Assembly (NCBI GenBank): GCA_036389155.1
Contig: DASVQN010000020.1
Coordinates: 81,888-145,887 of the forward strand
Reading direction: 5' to 3'
DNA: 64,000 bases
Source: CADCVT01 sp036389155
Lineage (GTDB): Bacteria > Actinomycetota > Thermoleophilia > Solirubrobacterales > Solirubrobacteraceae
Shown here: positions 33,045 through 40,992 of the stretch, one piece after another
Layout of the letters: every line of letters begins with the position of its first letter
How positions within the stretch are numbered: position 1 is the first letter of the stretch
Position numbers and translations under genes: made by a program
Notes under the pieces: generated by a model
What the model was told of the DNA's origin: nothing
The model's input: only the letters and a program-made list of their open reading frames with translations
Database searches by the model: none

Positions 33045-34331
33045 GTGGCCGAGATCAAGCTCCGCGGCGTCACCAAGCGGTTCCCGGACGGCACCGAGGC
33101 CGTCAAGCAGATGGACCTCGACATCGGCGACGGCGAGTTCATGATCTTCGTCGGCCCGTCGGGCTGCGGGAAGTCGACGGCGCTGCGGATGATCGCCGGG
33201 CTCGAGGACATCAGCGACGGCGAGCTGTCGATCGGCGGCGAGGTCGTCAACGACCGCGCTCCGAAGGACCGCGACATCGCGATGGTGTTCCAGTCCTACG
33301 CGCTGTATCCGCACATGAGCGTGCGCGACAACATCGCGTTCCCGCTGAAGATCGCCGGCGCGCCGGACAACGAGATCGAGCAGAAGGTCGGCGAGGCCGC
33401 GAAGATCCTCGACCTCGACCGGCTGCTCGACCGCAAGCCCGCCAACCTCAGCGGAGGCCAGCGCCAGCGCGTGGCGATGGGGCGCGCGATCGTGCGCGAC
33501 CCGAAGGCGTTCCTGATGGACGAGCCGCTGTCGAACCTCGACGCCAAGCTGCGCGTGCAGATGCGGACCGAGGTCTCGCGGATCCAGCAGCGGCTGGGGA
33601 CGACGATGGTCTACGTCACCCACGACCAGACCGAGGCGATGACGCTCGGCGACCGCGTCGCGGTCATGCGCGCGGGCGTGCTGCAGCAGGTCGACACGCC
33701 GCAGAACCTCTACGACCACCCGAGGAACCTGTTCGTCGCGGGCTTCATCGGGTCGCCGGCGATGAACTTCTTCCCGGCGACCGTGGAGAACGGGCGCGTG
33801 AAGCTGCCGTTCGGCGAGGTCGCCGCGCCGCGTGGCGTGCAGGCGAGCGGCGAGGTCATCGCGGGCGTCCGGCCGGAGGACTTCGAGGACGCCCAGTTCG
33901 CGCCCGAGGGCCACGAGAACGCGCTGACCTTCGACGCGCCGATCGTGCTCACCGAGTCGATGGGCTCGGAGACGTACGCGTACTTCACGTACGAGGGCGG
34001 TGCGGCGTCGTCGGACGAGCTGAACGAGCTGGCGGCCGACGCCGGCCTCAGCGACCTGCCGTCGAGCGGCGAGAACCAGGCGGTCGCGCGGCTGGACCCG
34101 CAGACCAAGGCCCAGTCGGGGTCGTCAACGAAGATCTGGGTGAACGCGGGCAAGCTGCACCTCTTCGACCCGAAGGACGGGCGCAACCTCGCGCACGGCG
34201 ACGCGACGCCGGCGACGGCGGGCGGGCCGCAGGAGTCCACGCCGCAGTCGTTCACGTCGGGCGGCGCGGGCGGCGACGGCGAGTCGGGTGCGGCCGCGCA
34301 CGAGCCGGACCTGCGCGATCAGCCGGGCTAG
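33045..34331 (+). CDS. Sugar ABC transporter ATP-binding protein (MsmX/UgpC/MalK-type)
   Basis: The 428-residue ATPase has Walker A GPSGCGKSTA, Q-loop AMVFQSYALYPH, signature LSGGQRQRVAMGRA, Walker B FLMDEPLSNLDAKLR and the switch His in YVTHDQTEAMT. A C-terminal OB-fold regulatory domain (residues 240-380, with IAGVRPEDFEDAQ) marks the carbohydrate group. The last 40 residues are a Gly/Ser/Pro-rich tail not usual in the family. The ribosome site AAAGGAG precedes the GTG at 33045. Such ATPases may serve several sugar importers in the same cell, so exclusivity to this system is not certain. Confidence 0.92.
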   Translation: MAEIKLRGVTKRFPDGTEAVKQMDLDIGDGEFMIFVGPSGCGKSTALRMIAGLEDISDGELSIGGEVVNDRAPKDRDIAMVFQSYALYPHMSVRDNIAFPLKIAGAPDNEIEQKVGEAAKILDLDRLLDRKPANLSGGQRQRVAMGRAIVRDPKAFLMDEPLSNLDAKLRVQMRTEVSRIQQRLGTTMVYVTHDQTEAMTLGDRVAVMRAGVLQQVDTPQNLYDHPRNLFVAGFIGSPAMNFFPATVENGRVKLPFGEVAAPRGVQASGEVIAGVRPEDFEDAQFAPEGHENALTFDAPIVLTESMGSETYAYFTYEGGAASSDELNELAADAGLSDLPSSGENQAVARLDPQTKAQSGSSTKIWVNAGKLHLFDPKDGRNLAHGDATPATAGGPQESTPQSFTSGGAGGDGESGAAAHEPDLRDQPG

Positions 34332-34342
34332 GAGCGGCGCGC

Positions 34343-34889
34343 GTGGCGCGCACGGTGGTCGATCCGCGAGGGGTGCGCTGGAAGGTAGGGCGCCGGTGGA
34401 CCGAGCCTGAACGGCTGCGGGCGTCCGAGCACACCAGCGGCTACGACATCACGGGAGCCGTCGTGCCGACCGAGGCCGAGCTCGCGCTGTTCTCCGCGTC
34501 GCCGTCCGTGACGGCGACACCCGTCGCCCTGTGGGGTCTCGTCGCGCTGTCGCCGGTCGTCGCCGTGCTGGATCGCGCTGCCGTTCCTCATCGTCTACTT
34601 CGCCGTTGGCCCGGCCGCGCTGGTCGCCGTGCTCGCGGTGCTCGCGGTCCTGCTCGTCGTCTTGCTGCGGCGGCGGACATGGACCGTGAGGGCGGCCGCC
34701 GACCGCGGCGCCTACGGCCATCTCTGGAAGGTCCGCAGCTGGCGCGCGAGCGCGGCCGTGATCGACAAGGCGGCCGACGCGCTGCAGACGGGCGCGCTGC
34801 TCCCCGCGAGAGGTCGGCCGTTCGGCATCCGGCCCGAGGATCTGTCGCCGTTGTGGCGTTCTGAGCAGGAGATCACACAAACCGACTGA
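34343..34889 (+). pseudogene. Frameshifted gene for a small membrane protein
   Basis: Two reading frames together make one plausible protein of about 180 residues. From GTG 34343 the first frame reads ARTVVDPRGVRWKVGRRW and runs to about 34570. From there the frame one base later continues with a strongly hydrophobic stretch (IALPFLIVYFAVGPAALV, then VLLVVLLRRR) and a soluble tail with HLWKVRSWRA, ending at TGA 34887-34889. A one-base insertion near 34566-34572 would explain it. It could be a real inactivating mutation or a base-calling error; the two cannot be told apart here. Function is unknown. Confidence 0.55.
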
Positions 34890-34911
34890 CGGGTAGGTTT
34901 TTGTGCACGCC

Positions 34912-36195
34912 ATGCTCACGGCGACCGCACGCGCACCCGTTCCGCTCCCCGCGGAGGACATCGACATCGGCGAGTGGCTGTTCTCGCTCGGCGACGACGC
35001 CTACGCGGCGGCCGCGCCGGCGCACCTCGGCGCCGGGACGTCGCGGCGCGCCTCCGGACCGCGCCGCTTCTTCGATGCGGAGAACTTCGGCGGGCTGGTC
35101 ATCGTCAACCACCACGACGAGGAGGAGGCGCGGCCCGACTACGTCCGGGTCCGGTCGCGGCGCAGCCGTGCGTGGCTCCTGGGGCTGCTGCCGTTCGCGC
35201 TCCACGTCTGCTGGGAGATGCTCGTCCATCCGCGCGGCGCCGCCGAGTGCGAGGTCGAGTGCCGCCTGTCGCTCAGCATGCCGCGGGTGCTGGCGCCGCT
35301 CGTGCAGCGGCACGTCGCCGAGCAGACGCGCGGGTTCGCCGCCGACGTCGCGGCGCGCGGCTGGACGGAGCGCACCGTCCGCCTGTCGTGCGGGCCGGTG
35401 CGGGTGCGCGAGCGGGGGAGCGGCGAGCCGATCCTGTTCATCCACGGGGTGCTGATGAACGGCGACACGTGGGAGGACGTCGTCCCGCGCCTCGCCGGCC
35501 GCTACCGCTGCATCGCGCCGGACTGGCCGACGGGCGGGCACCGCGTGCCGCTCGACCCGGGCGCGCGGCCGAGCACGGCGATGCTGGCCGCGCTGGTGCC
35601 GGAGCTGCTCGACGAGCTGGGGATCGAGCGGGTGACGGCCGTCGGCATCGGCCTCGGGACGGTGATCTGCGAGATGCTGGCGATCGAGCATCCCGAGCGG
35701 CTGGATCGCGTCGTGTTCGGCTCGGGCGACATCCTCTCCACGTTCCCGCCGCGGTGGGCGCGCCGGAAGTTCTCGGTGACGACGCTCCCGGCGCTGGCGA
35801 ACGCGATCGTCCGCCTGTTCGCGATCCCCTCCGTCCGCCGGTTCGCCTACCGGCCGTTCGCGCACGACGTCTCCGAGCACATCGCCGACTCGTTCACACG
35901 CGGCCTGCGGTCCGACGCCGGGGTCCGCCGCGACGCGATCAAGCTCCTGAACACCATCTTCCGCCGCGAGAACGGCGGCTTCGAGCACGAGCGCCTGCGC
36001 GGCTTCGACCGGCCGGCGCTCATCGCGTGGGGCGCGGACGACACGGCGTTCCCGTCCTCGCACCCCGACGACCTCGCGGCGCTGCTCGACGACGTGCGGA
36101 TCGAGCGGATCCCCGGCGCGATGACGTTCCTCGGGCAGGACCAGCCGCGCGCGTTCGCCGACGCGATCGCGCGGTTCATGCAGGAGACCGCGTAG
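34912..36195 (+). CDS. Alpha/beta-hydrolase-fold protein lacking the usual nucleophile
   Basis: This protein of about 427 residues has an unassigned N-terminal domain (roughly 1-155) with some likeness to START/polyketide-cyclase folds, then an alpha/beta-hydrolase domain. The hydrolase part has ILFIHGVLMNGDTWEDVVPRL and RCIAPDWPTGGHRVPLD. The elbow that should read GxSxG is GIGLG near residue 247, so the Ser is replaced by Gly. At the expected His position the text is IPGAMTFLGQDQP, with no His. The acid in WGADDTAFP remains. It is probably a binding or regulatory protein, or an enzyme with altered chemistry. The ATG at 34912 fits the TAGGTT box at 34894; GTG at 34903 is the alternative. A TetR gene follows after two bases. 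Confidence 0.7.
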   Translation: MLTATARAPVPLPAEDIDIGEWLFSLGDDAYAAAAPAHLGAGTSRRASGPRRFFDAENFGGLVIVNHHDEEEARPDYVRVRSRRSRAWLLGLLPFALHVCWEMLVHPRGAAECEVECRLSLSMPRVLAPLVQRHVAEQTRGFAADVAARGWTERTVRLSCGPVRVRERGSGEPILFIHGVLMNGDTWEDVVPRLAGRYRCIAPDWPTGGHRVPLDPGARPSTAMLAALVPELLDELGIERVTAVGIGLGTVICEMLAIEHPERLDRVVFGSGDILSTFPPRWARRKFSVTTLPALANAIVRLFAIPSVRRFAYRPFAHDVSEHIADSFTRGLRSDAGVRRDAIKLLNTIFRRENGGFEHERLRGFDRPALIAWGADDTAFPSSHPDDLAALLDDVRIERIPGAMTFLGQDQPRAFADAIARFMQETA

Positions 36196-36197
36196 CG

Positions 36198-36779
36198 GTG
36201 GCCACCCAGGCCGAGCGCCGCGCGACCACGCGGGGGAAGCTGCTCGACGCCGCGGCCGCCGTCTTCGCCGAGCACGGCTACCACGGCGCGACGCTCGACG
36301 CGATCGCCGAGCGCGCCGGCCTGTCGAAGGGCAGCGTCTACCACCACTTCGCGTCCAAGCACGAGCTCTTCGCGACGCTGCTCGGCGAGCGCGTGCAGGC
36401 GCGGCTGGCCGACGCCGACGACTCGCCGCCGGGCGACGCGGCGCGCTCCTTCCTCGACCGCGCCGCCGACCCGCGCTGGGCCCCGCTCTTCTTCGAGTTC
36501 CTCGCCCAGGCCGCCCGCGACGACGCGGTCCGCGACCTCTTCACCGCCTGGCTGCGCGACACCCGGGCCGCGCTGGCGAAGCTCGTCGAGCCGCAGGTCG
36601 CGGGCATCCCTGCCGATCGCGCGGCGACCCTCGTCAGCGCGCTGTCCAACGGCATGCTCATCGAGGTCCTGTTCGACGACGACGTCCCGGCGGACCTCCT
36701 CGGCGAGGGCCTCGCCGTGCTCGCCGCCGGCGCTAGGGCCGCAGCCGGCGACGAGCGCGCGTCTCGGCCAGGCGCCTGA
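36198..36779 (+). CDS. TetR/AcrR family regulator
   Basis: The 193-residue protein shows RGKLLDAAAAVFAEHGYHGATLDAIAERAGLSKGSVYHHFASKHELF, the standard TetR DNA-binding region (described here; helix 3 is LSKGSVYHHF). A C-terminal domain of about 130 residues has PLFFEFLAQAARDDAVRDLF. Start GTG 36198 lies two bases after the stop of the hydrolase-like protein, so both are probably one transcript. The regulator may sense a ligand bound by that protein, which is inference. Its 3' end overlaps the next gene on the opposite strand by 47 bases. Confidence 0.85.
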   Translation: MATQAERRATTRGKLLDAAAAVFAEHGYHGATLDAIAERAGLSKGSVYHHFASKHELFATLLGERVQARLADADDSPPGDAARSFLDRAADPRWAPLFFEFLAQAARDDAVRDLFTAWLRDTRAALAKLVEPQVAGIPADRAATLVSALSNGMLIEVLFDDDVPADLLGEGLAVLAAGARAAAGDERASRPGA

Positions 36780-37599
36780 CGATGTCCTCGCTCCACTCCA
36801 TCGTGCGCATCAGCTGGTAGCGCTCGCCGCCGAGGCGCTCGTAGGCGTCGGCCTCGGTCTCGTCGTCTCCCACCAGTCCCGCCTCGCGGAGCATCGCGAC
36901 GACGGGCAGGAACTCCTCCTCGAACCAGGCGTGCGCGGCCGTCGCGCGGTCGAGCAGGTGGCCGCGCTCCTGCGACGCACGGAAGCCCCAGGCCTCGACG
37001 CCCTCCGCCAGGTCGCCGTACTTCCACGGGTCGCTGAGGACGACGCGCTCGGCGGCCTCGCGCGGGAGGGGGACGCGCTCGCGGAAGAGACGCTCGTGGC
37101 CCTTGACCGGGAGGTCGGCGAGGGTGAGCGTGCGCGCCGCGCCGACGCGGGTGCGGATCTCGGTCACGTAGCCGTCGATCTCGCGCAGGCCGAGGGCGCG
37201 GGCGACGGAGACGCGGTGGTGGCCGTCGCGGACGAAGTGCACCTCGCCGACGCGGTACAGCGACACCGGCGGGATCGGCTCGCCGCGGCGCATCGCCTCC
37301 GCGATCCGCTCCCAGCGGCTGCGCACGCGTGAGGACGTGGGGCGGAAGGAGCGGTCGAACCCGTGGGGCTTGTCGACCGTGCCCACGATCGAGTCGAGCG
37401 CGACCGGCTGGAGCCCCAGCTCGCGCTCGCCGACGCGCCCGAGTTCGGCGACGACCTCGTCGAACGGGAGGATGACGTCGACGTCGCCCGGCGTCCGCGC
37501 CACGCGCTGGGCGAGCCGGCGCAGCGTCTGGCGCCGCCGCGCTCGCATGAAGTCGTCGGTGGCGTCGCGAGCCGGAAAGCCGGTGTCGCGGGCGGGCAT
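36733..37599 (-). CDS. ParB/Srx-fold N-terminal-domain protein
   Basis: The 288-residue protein contains a ParB-like nucleotide-binding segment: PIPPVSLYRVGEVHFVRDGHHRVSVARALGLREIDGYVTEI near residues 115-160, with the GHHRV core (quoted region abbreviated by motif GHHRVSVA). N-terminal RARRRQTLRRLAQRV is helical and basic. Unlike chromosomal ParB it has no helix-turn-helix partition domain and no parA partner. It is probably one of the stand-alone ParB-like proteins of unknown role. Start ATG 37599 diverges from the ferritin-like gene. Confidence 0.7.
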   Translation of the reverse strand: MPARDTGFPARDATDDFMRARRRQTLRRLAQRVARTPGDVDVILPFDEVVAELGRVGERELGLQPVALDSIVGTVDKPHGFDRSFRPTSSRVRSRWERIAEAMRRGEPIPPVSLYRVGEVHFVRDGHHRVSVARALGLREIDGYVTEIRTRVGAARTLTLADLPVKGHERLFRERVPLPREAAERVVLSDPWKYGDLAEGVEAWGFRASQERGHLLDRATAAHAWFEEEFLPVVAMLREAGLVGDDETEADAYERLGGERYQLMRTMEWSEDIVRRLAETRARRRLRP

Positions 37600-37705
37600 C
37601 GACCCAGTGTGACGGCTGCGCGCCACGCTGGCGCGCCCGGCTGATCCGCTCGCCGAGGCCACGCGCAGCCCTCCGCGACCCATCGATTCTCCCGGAGGTA
37701 GACCG

Positions 37706-38398
37706 TTGTCGAACCTGGACCTGAATGTCGTCGACGTCGACGGCGCGGTGCGCGAGGCCGAAGCTGCCGTCGCGACCGACACCCGTGCGCAGTTCTTCCG
37801 CAAGGCCGCCGTCACCGGCGGCGCTCTCGGCAGCGCTGCGTTCTTCACCGGCATGCTGCCGGGGCTGGCCGAGGCGAAGCCGTCGAAGAAGCAGGACATC
37901 GCCATCCTCAAGTACGCGCTGACGCTGGAGTACCTCGAGAGCGCGTTCTACGACGAGGCCGTGTCGGCCGGCGGGCTCTCCGGCCCGGCACTCGACGCCG
38001 CGAAGCTCATCGCCAGGCACGAGGCGACGCACGTCACCGCGCTGAAGTCGACGCTCAAGTCGCTGGGCGCGAAGGCCCCGGCGTCGCCGGAGTTCGACTT
38101 CCAGGGCACCAACAAGGGCGACAAGTTCGTCCCGACGGCCCTCGTGCTCGAGAACACGGGCGTCCGCGCCTACCTCGGGCAGGCCGGCAAGCTCAAGAGC
38201 GGCAAGCTGCTCGCGGCGGCGGCGTCGATCGTCACCGTCGAGGCCCGCCACGCGGCGGCGATCGCCGTCCTGAAGAACAACAACGCGTTCGGCGGCGGCG
38301 AGGACAGCATCACGCCGTCCGGCTCGTTCGACCAGTCGGCGTCGATGAAGACCATCCTCAAGGAGGTCGGCGCGACCGGCTTCATCAAGGGGTCGTGA
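37706..38398 (+). CDS. Exported ferritin-like domain protein
   Basis: The 230-residue protein has a TTG start with a strong GGAGGT ribosome site at 37694-37699. Residues 27-60 (RAQFFRKAAVTGGALGSAAFF, then an Ala-rich end) look like a Tat-type signal with one Arg of the pair missing. The mature part is a four-helix bundle of the ferritin-like/desiccation-related group: LKYALTLEYLESAFYDEAV, LIARHEATHVTALKSTLKSLG and SIVTVEARHAAAIAVLKNNN supply Glu and His ligands in ExxH-type positions. It may bind iron or protect against oxidative stress outside the membrane. Its stop overlaps the tatA ATG by one base. Confidence 0.8.
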   Translation: MSNLDLNVVDVDGAVREAEAAVATDTRAQFFRKAAVTGGALGSAAFFTGMLPGLAEAKPSKKQDIAILKYALTLEYLESAFYDEAVSAGGLSGPALDAAKLIARHEATHVTALKSTLKSLGAKAPASPEFDFQGTNKGDKFVPTALVLENTGVRAYLGQAGKLKSGKLLAAAASIVTVEARHAAAIAVLKNNNAFGGGEDSITPSGSFDQSASMKTILKEVGATGFIKGS

Positions 38399-38574
38399 TG
38401 CCGGGCATCGGCCCCATGGAGCTCGTGATCGTCCTCGTGATCGCGCTCGTCGTCCTCGGCCCGAAGCGCCTGCCCGACGCGGGCCGCTCGCTGGGCCAGG
38501 GCCTGCGCGGGTTCAAGTCGTCGCTCGCCGGCGACGACGAGGAGCCGGCCCCGAAGGCGATCGACCGCGCCTGA
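38398..38574 (+). CDS. tatA: TatA/TatE-type protein translocase component
   Basis: The 58-residue protein has the TatA layout. A short periplasmic end (MPGIGPMEL) is followed by one transmembrane helix VIVLVIALVVLG and the hinge PKRLPDAGRSLGQGLRGFKSSL, an amphipathic helix with the conserved PK/R-L-P and G-F motifs. An acidic end follows. TatA forms the protein-conducting part of the twin-arginine system. It is translationally coupled (TGATG) to the ferritin-like gene. That protein carries a Tat-like signal, so this copy may serve it. No tatB or tatC is in the window. Confidence 0.85.
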   Translation: MPGIGPMELVIVLVIALVVLGPKRLPDAGRSLGQGLRGFKSSLAGDDEEPAPKAIDRA

Positions 38575-38584
38575 CGCGGGCGGC

Positions 38585-38615
38585 ACGGGGCGGTCGCCAT
38601 GCGCGACCGCCCCGT
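38585..38615. terminator. Strong bidirectional stem-loop terminator
   Basis: A perfect 13-base stem (ACGGGGCGGTCGC pairing with GCGACCGCCCCGT) closes a five-base loop. It lies exactly between the convergent tatA and amidotransferase stops. There is no long T run, as usual in very GC-rich genomes. Confidence 0.75.
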
Positions 38616-38618
38616 TGC

Positions 38619-39287
38619 TCACGCCGCGGCCCGCATAAACGCCTCGAAGAGCCGCCGGCCGAGCTCGTTCCAGCGAGGGAGGTTCGCCTCCCGCGCTGCG
38701 TGCGCCGCGGCGGGGTCGAAGCCCATCGCCACGGCGTCCGGGTCGTTGCGGTAGGTGTCGATCCAGCCGGCCAGCGTCGCGTCGTCGACCTCGGGGTGGA
38801 ACTGGACGCCCCAGGCGTTGCCGGCGCGGAAGGCCTGGAGGCAGACCCGGCTGTCGGCGAGCGCGGTTCCGCCCTCCGGCACGTCGCAGCGCCACGAGTG
38901 CCACTGGAACGCGAGGAACCGCTCCGGCAGCGCGCCCAGGACCGGGTCGGCGCGGCCGGCCGCGCCGAGCGTCACCGCGTACCAGCCGATCTCGGGCTCC
39001 GAGGCGCGCGTCACGGCGGCGCCGAGCGCGTGCGCGAGCAGCTGCGCCCCGAAGCACACGCCGAGCACGGGCACGCCGGCGTCGAGCACGGCGCGCAGCC
39101 ATTCGGTCTCGGCGACCAGCCACGGCGGGGCGTCGACGATGTTCGTCGACGCGCCGTACAGGACGACCGCGTCGAACGCGTCGGAGGGCGACTCGCCGGA
39201 CGCGGGGACCCACTTCACGATCTCGGCGCCGGAGCCGAACACGCCCGGCCCGCGGCCGTCCGGATGCTCGACGTGCAGGACGCGCAC
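38619..39287 (-). CDS. Class I glutamine amidotransferase-like protein
   Basis: The 222-residue protein has VRVLHVEHPD at the start, AVVLYGAST (a glycine-loop variant), VPVLGVCFGAQLLAHALG with the catalytic Cys, FLAFQWHSWRCDVP, and WGVQFHPEVD with the His and Glu. It resembles the GMP-synthase-like stand-alone amidotransferases. It overlaps potC by one base as the last gene of the polyamine importer operon. That position suggests hydrolysis of a gamma-glutamyl amide formed during polyamine or amino-acid breakdown, which is inference. The start is GTG 39287. Confidence 0.8.
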   Translation of the reverse strand: MRVLHVEHPDGRGPGVFGSGAEIVKWVPASGESPSDAFDAVVLYGASTNIVDAPPWLVAETEWLRAVLDAGVPVLGVCFGAQLLAHALGAAVTRASEPEIGWYAVTLGAAGRADPVLGALPERFLAFQWHSWRCDVPEGGTALADSRVCLQAFRAGNAWGVQFHPEVDDATLAGWIDTYRNDPDAVAMGFDPAAAHAAREANLPRWNELGRRLFEAFMRAAA

Positions 39288-40132
39288 TACTGCGCGAGGC
39301 CGGGCTGGACCATCGCGCGGGCCGGCACGACCGCGGCGCCCTCCGCCCGCGCCCGGCGCCGCTGCGCGAGCACGTTCAAGGCCATCAGCCCGAGCACCCC
39401 GACGAGCAGCATCGTCGCCAGCACGTTGACCTGCGGCGGCACGCCCTGGCGCGCCGCGCCGTAGATGAAGAGCGGGAACGTGGAGGTCTGGCCGGCGGTG
39501 AAGTTCGTGATGACGAAGTCGTCGACCGACAGCGCGAACGCGAGCAGCCCCGCCGCGGCGATCCCCGGCGCGATGAGCGGGAACGTCACCTTGCGGAACG
39601 CCGTCCACTCGTTCGCGCCGAGGTCGGCCGCCGCGTCCTCCAGATGCGTGTCCATCCCCTGCAGTCGCGCCTTGATCGTCACCACCACGTACGAGACGTT
39701 GAACATCGTGTGCGCGATGACGATCGTCGCGAAGCCCGTCGCGAGCCCCATCGTGATGAACAGCCCGAGCAGCGCGGCGCCGAGGACGACCTCGGGCGTC
39801 GCGAGCGGCAGGAACACGAAGAAGTCGGTCGGCCCGCGCCCCACGAACCGGTAGCGCACCAGCGCCAGCGCCATGAACGTCCCCAGCGTCACCGCGAGCG
39901 TCGTGGAGATCGCCGCGATGAGCAGCGAGTTCTTGAACGCCGTCCCCAGCCCCTCGACGGCGAACGGGTGCTTCCAGTGCTCGAGCGTGAAGCCGGACCA
40001 TTCGAGGTTGAACCGCCCCGCCGGGTCGTTGAATGAGAACGCGATCACCACCGCGATCGGGATGAACAGGTAGACGAGCGCCGCGACCGACCAGAAGCCG
40101 AGCAGGTAGTCGCGCAGCGGGCGGCGCGTCAC
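39287..40132 (-). CDS. potC: Spermidine/putrescine-type ABC permease
   Basis: The 281-residue protein has six likely transmembrane helices. The cytoplasmic EAA loop is LEDAAADLGANEWTAFRKVTFPLIAPGI. FNDPAGRFNLEWSGFTLEHW near residue 45 is characteristic of PotC proteins. Its GTG overlaps the potB stop by four bases, and the amidotransferase follows with a one-base overlap. It should form the inner-membrane channel with PotB. Confidence 0.9.
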   Translation of the reverse strand: MTRRPLRDYLLGFWSVAALVYLFIPIAVVIAFSFNDPAGRFNLEWSGFTLEHWKHPFAVEGLGTAFKNSLLIAAISTTLAVTLGTFMALALVRYRFVGRGPTDFFVFLPLATPEVVLGAALLGLFITMGLATGFATIVIAHTMFNVSYVVVTIKARLQGMDTHLEDAAADLGANEWTAFRKVTFPLIAPGIAAAGLLAFALSVDDFVITNFTAGQTSTFPLFIYGAARQGVPPQVNVLATMLLVGVLGLMALNVLAQRRRARAEGAAVVPARAMVQPGLAQ

Positions 40133-40992
40133 ACGACCGCCTCCTCGAGGTTCCGCGCGCCGAGCGCCCGCGCGTACGCGAACACCGCCAGCAGCAGCGC
40201 GGCCATGAGCAGGAACGACAGCGCCGCCGCCGCCGGATAGTCCGTCACCACGAGGAACTTCGACTGGATGACGTTGCCGATCATGTACTGGCGCGACGTC
40301 CCCAGGATCTGCGCGTTGATGAAGTCGCCGACCGCGGGGATGAACGTCAGCAGCGTCCCCGCGAAGATGCCGGGCAGCGCGAGCGGCATCGTGACCCGCC
40401 AGAACGCCTGCCAGCGCGACGCGTACAGGTCCGTCGCCGCCTCGATCAGCCGACGGTCGATCTTCTCCAGCGCCACGTACAGCGGCAGCGCCATGAACGG
40501 CAGGAAGTTGTAGGTGATGCCGGCGATCACGGCCTTGGTCGTCGCCAGCAGCCTGCCGTCCTCGCCCAGCAGCCCGACGTCGCGCAGCCGCTCGGCCACG
40601 AAGGAGTGGTCCGCGAGGATCGTCTGCCACGCCACCGTCCGCATCAGGTACGACGTGAAGAACGGCAGGATGATCAGCAGCAGCATCAGGTTCTTGAACC
40701 GCCCCGCCTTGAAAGCGATGAAGTACGCGAGCGGGAACGAGATGACGAACGTGAGCAGCGTCGCCGCGCCCGCGTAGCGCAGCGACCGCACGAACTGCTC
40801 GTCGTACTTCGAGATCGCGTCCGAGTACGTCGACCAGTTCCAGTCGAAGCGGTAGCCGATCTCGAAGTTGCCGGTCTGCAGCGAGACGTAGAGCTGGTTG
40901 AGCGCCGGGAGCAGGAAGAAGACGACGAGCCACGCCAGGCCCGGCAGCAACAGCAGGTACGGCGTGACGATGCGGCGGCGCCGCAGCCCCAT
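40129..40992 (-). CDS. potB: Spermidine/putrescine-type ABC permease
   Basis: The 287-residue first permease has TPYLLLLPGLAWLVVFFLLPALNQLYVSL as segment one. SYLMRTVAWQTIL is a PotB hallmark, and the EAA loop is LIEAATDLYASRWQAFWRVTMPLALPG. The ATG at 40992 overlaps the potD stop by one base, and the stop overlaps the potC start. The gene order potA-D-B-C with short overlaps indicates a single operon. Confidence 0.9.
   Translation of the reverse strand: MGLRRRRIVTPYLLLLPGLAWLVVFFLLPALNQLYVSLQTGNFEIGYRFDWNWSTYSDAISKYDEQFVRSLRYAGAATLLTFVISFPLAYFIAFKAGRFKNLMLLLIILPFFTSYLMRTVAWQTILADHSFVAERLRDVGLLGEDGRLLATTKAVIAGITYNFLPFMALPLYVALEKIDRRLIEAATDLYASRWQAFWRVTMPLALPGIFAGTLLTFIPAVGDFINAQILGTSRQYMIGNVIQSKFLVVTDYPAAAALSFLLMAALLLAVFAYARALGARNLEEAVV

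Noticed and set aside
37600..37705. GCGCGCC/GGCGCGC hairpin upstream of the ferritin-like gene as a riboswitch
   Set aside because: A seven-base GC stem is easily found by chance in this DNA, and there is no second conserved element.
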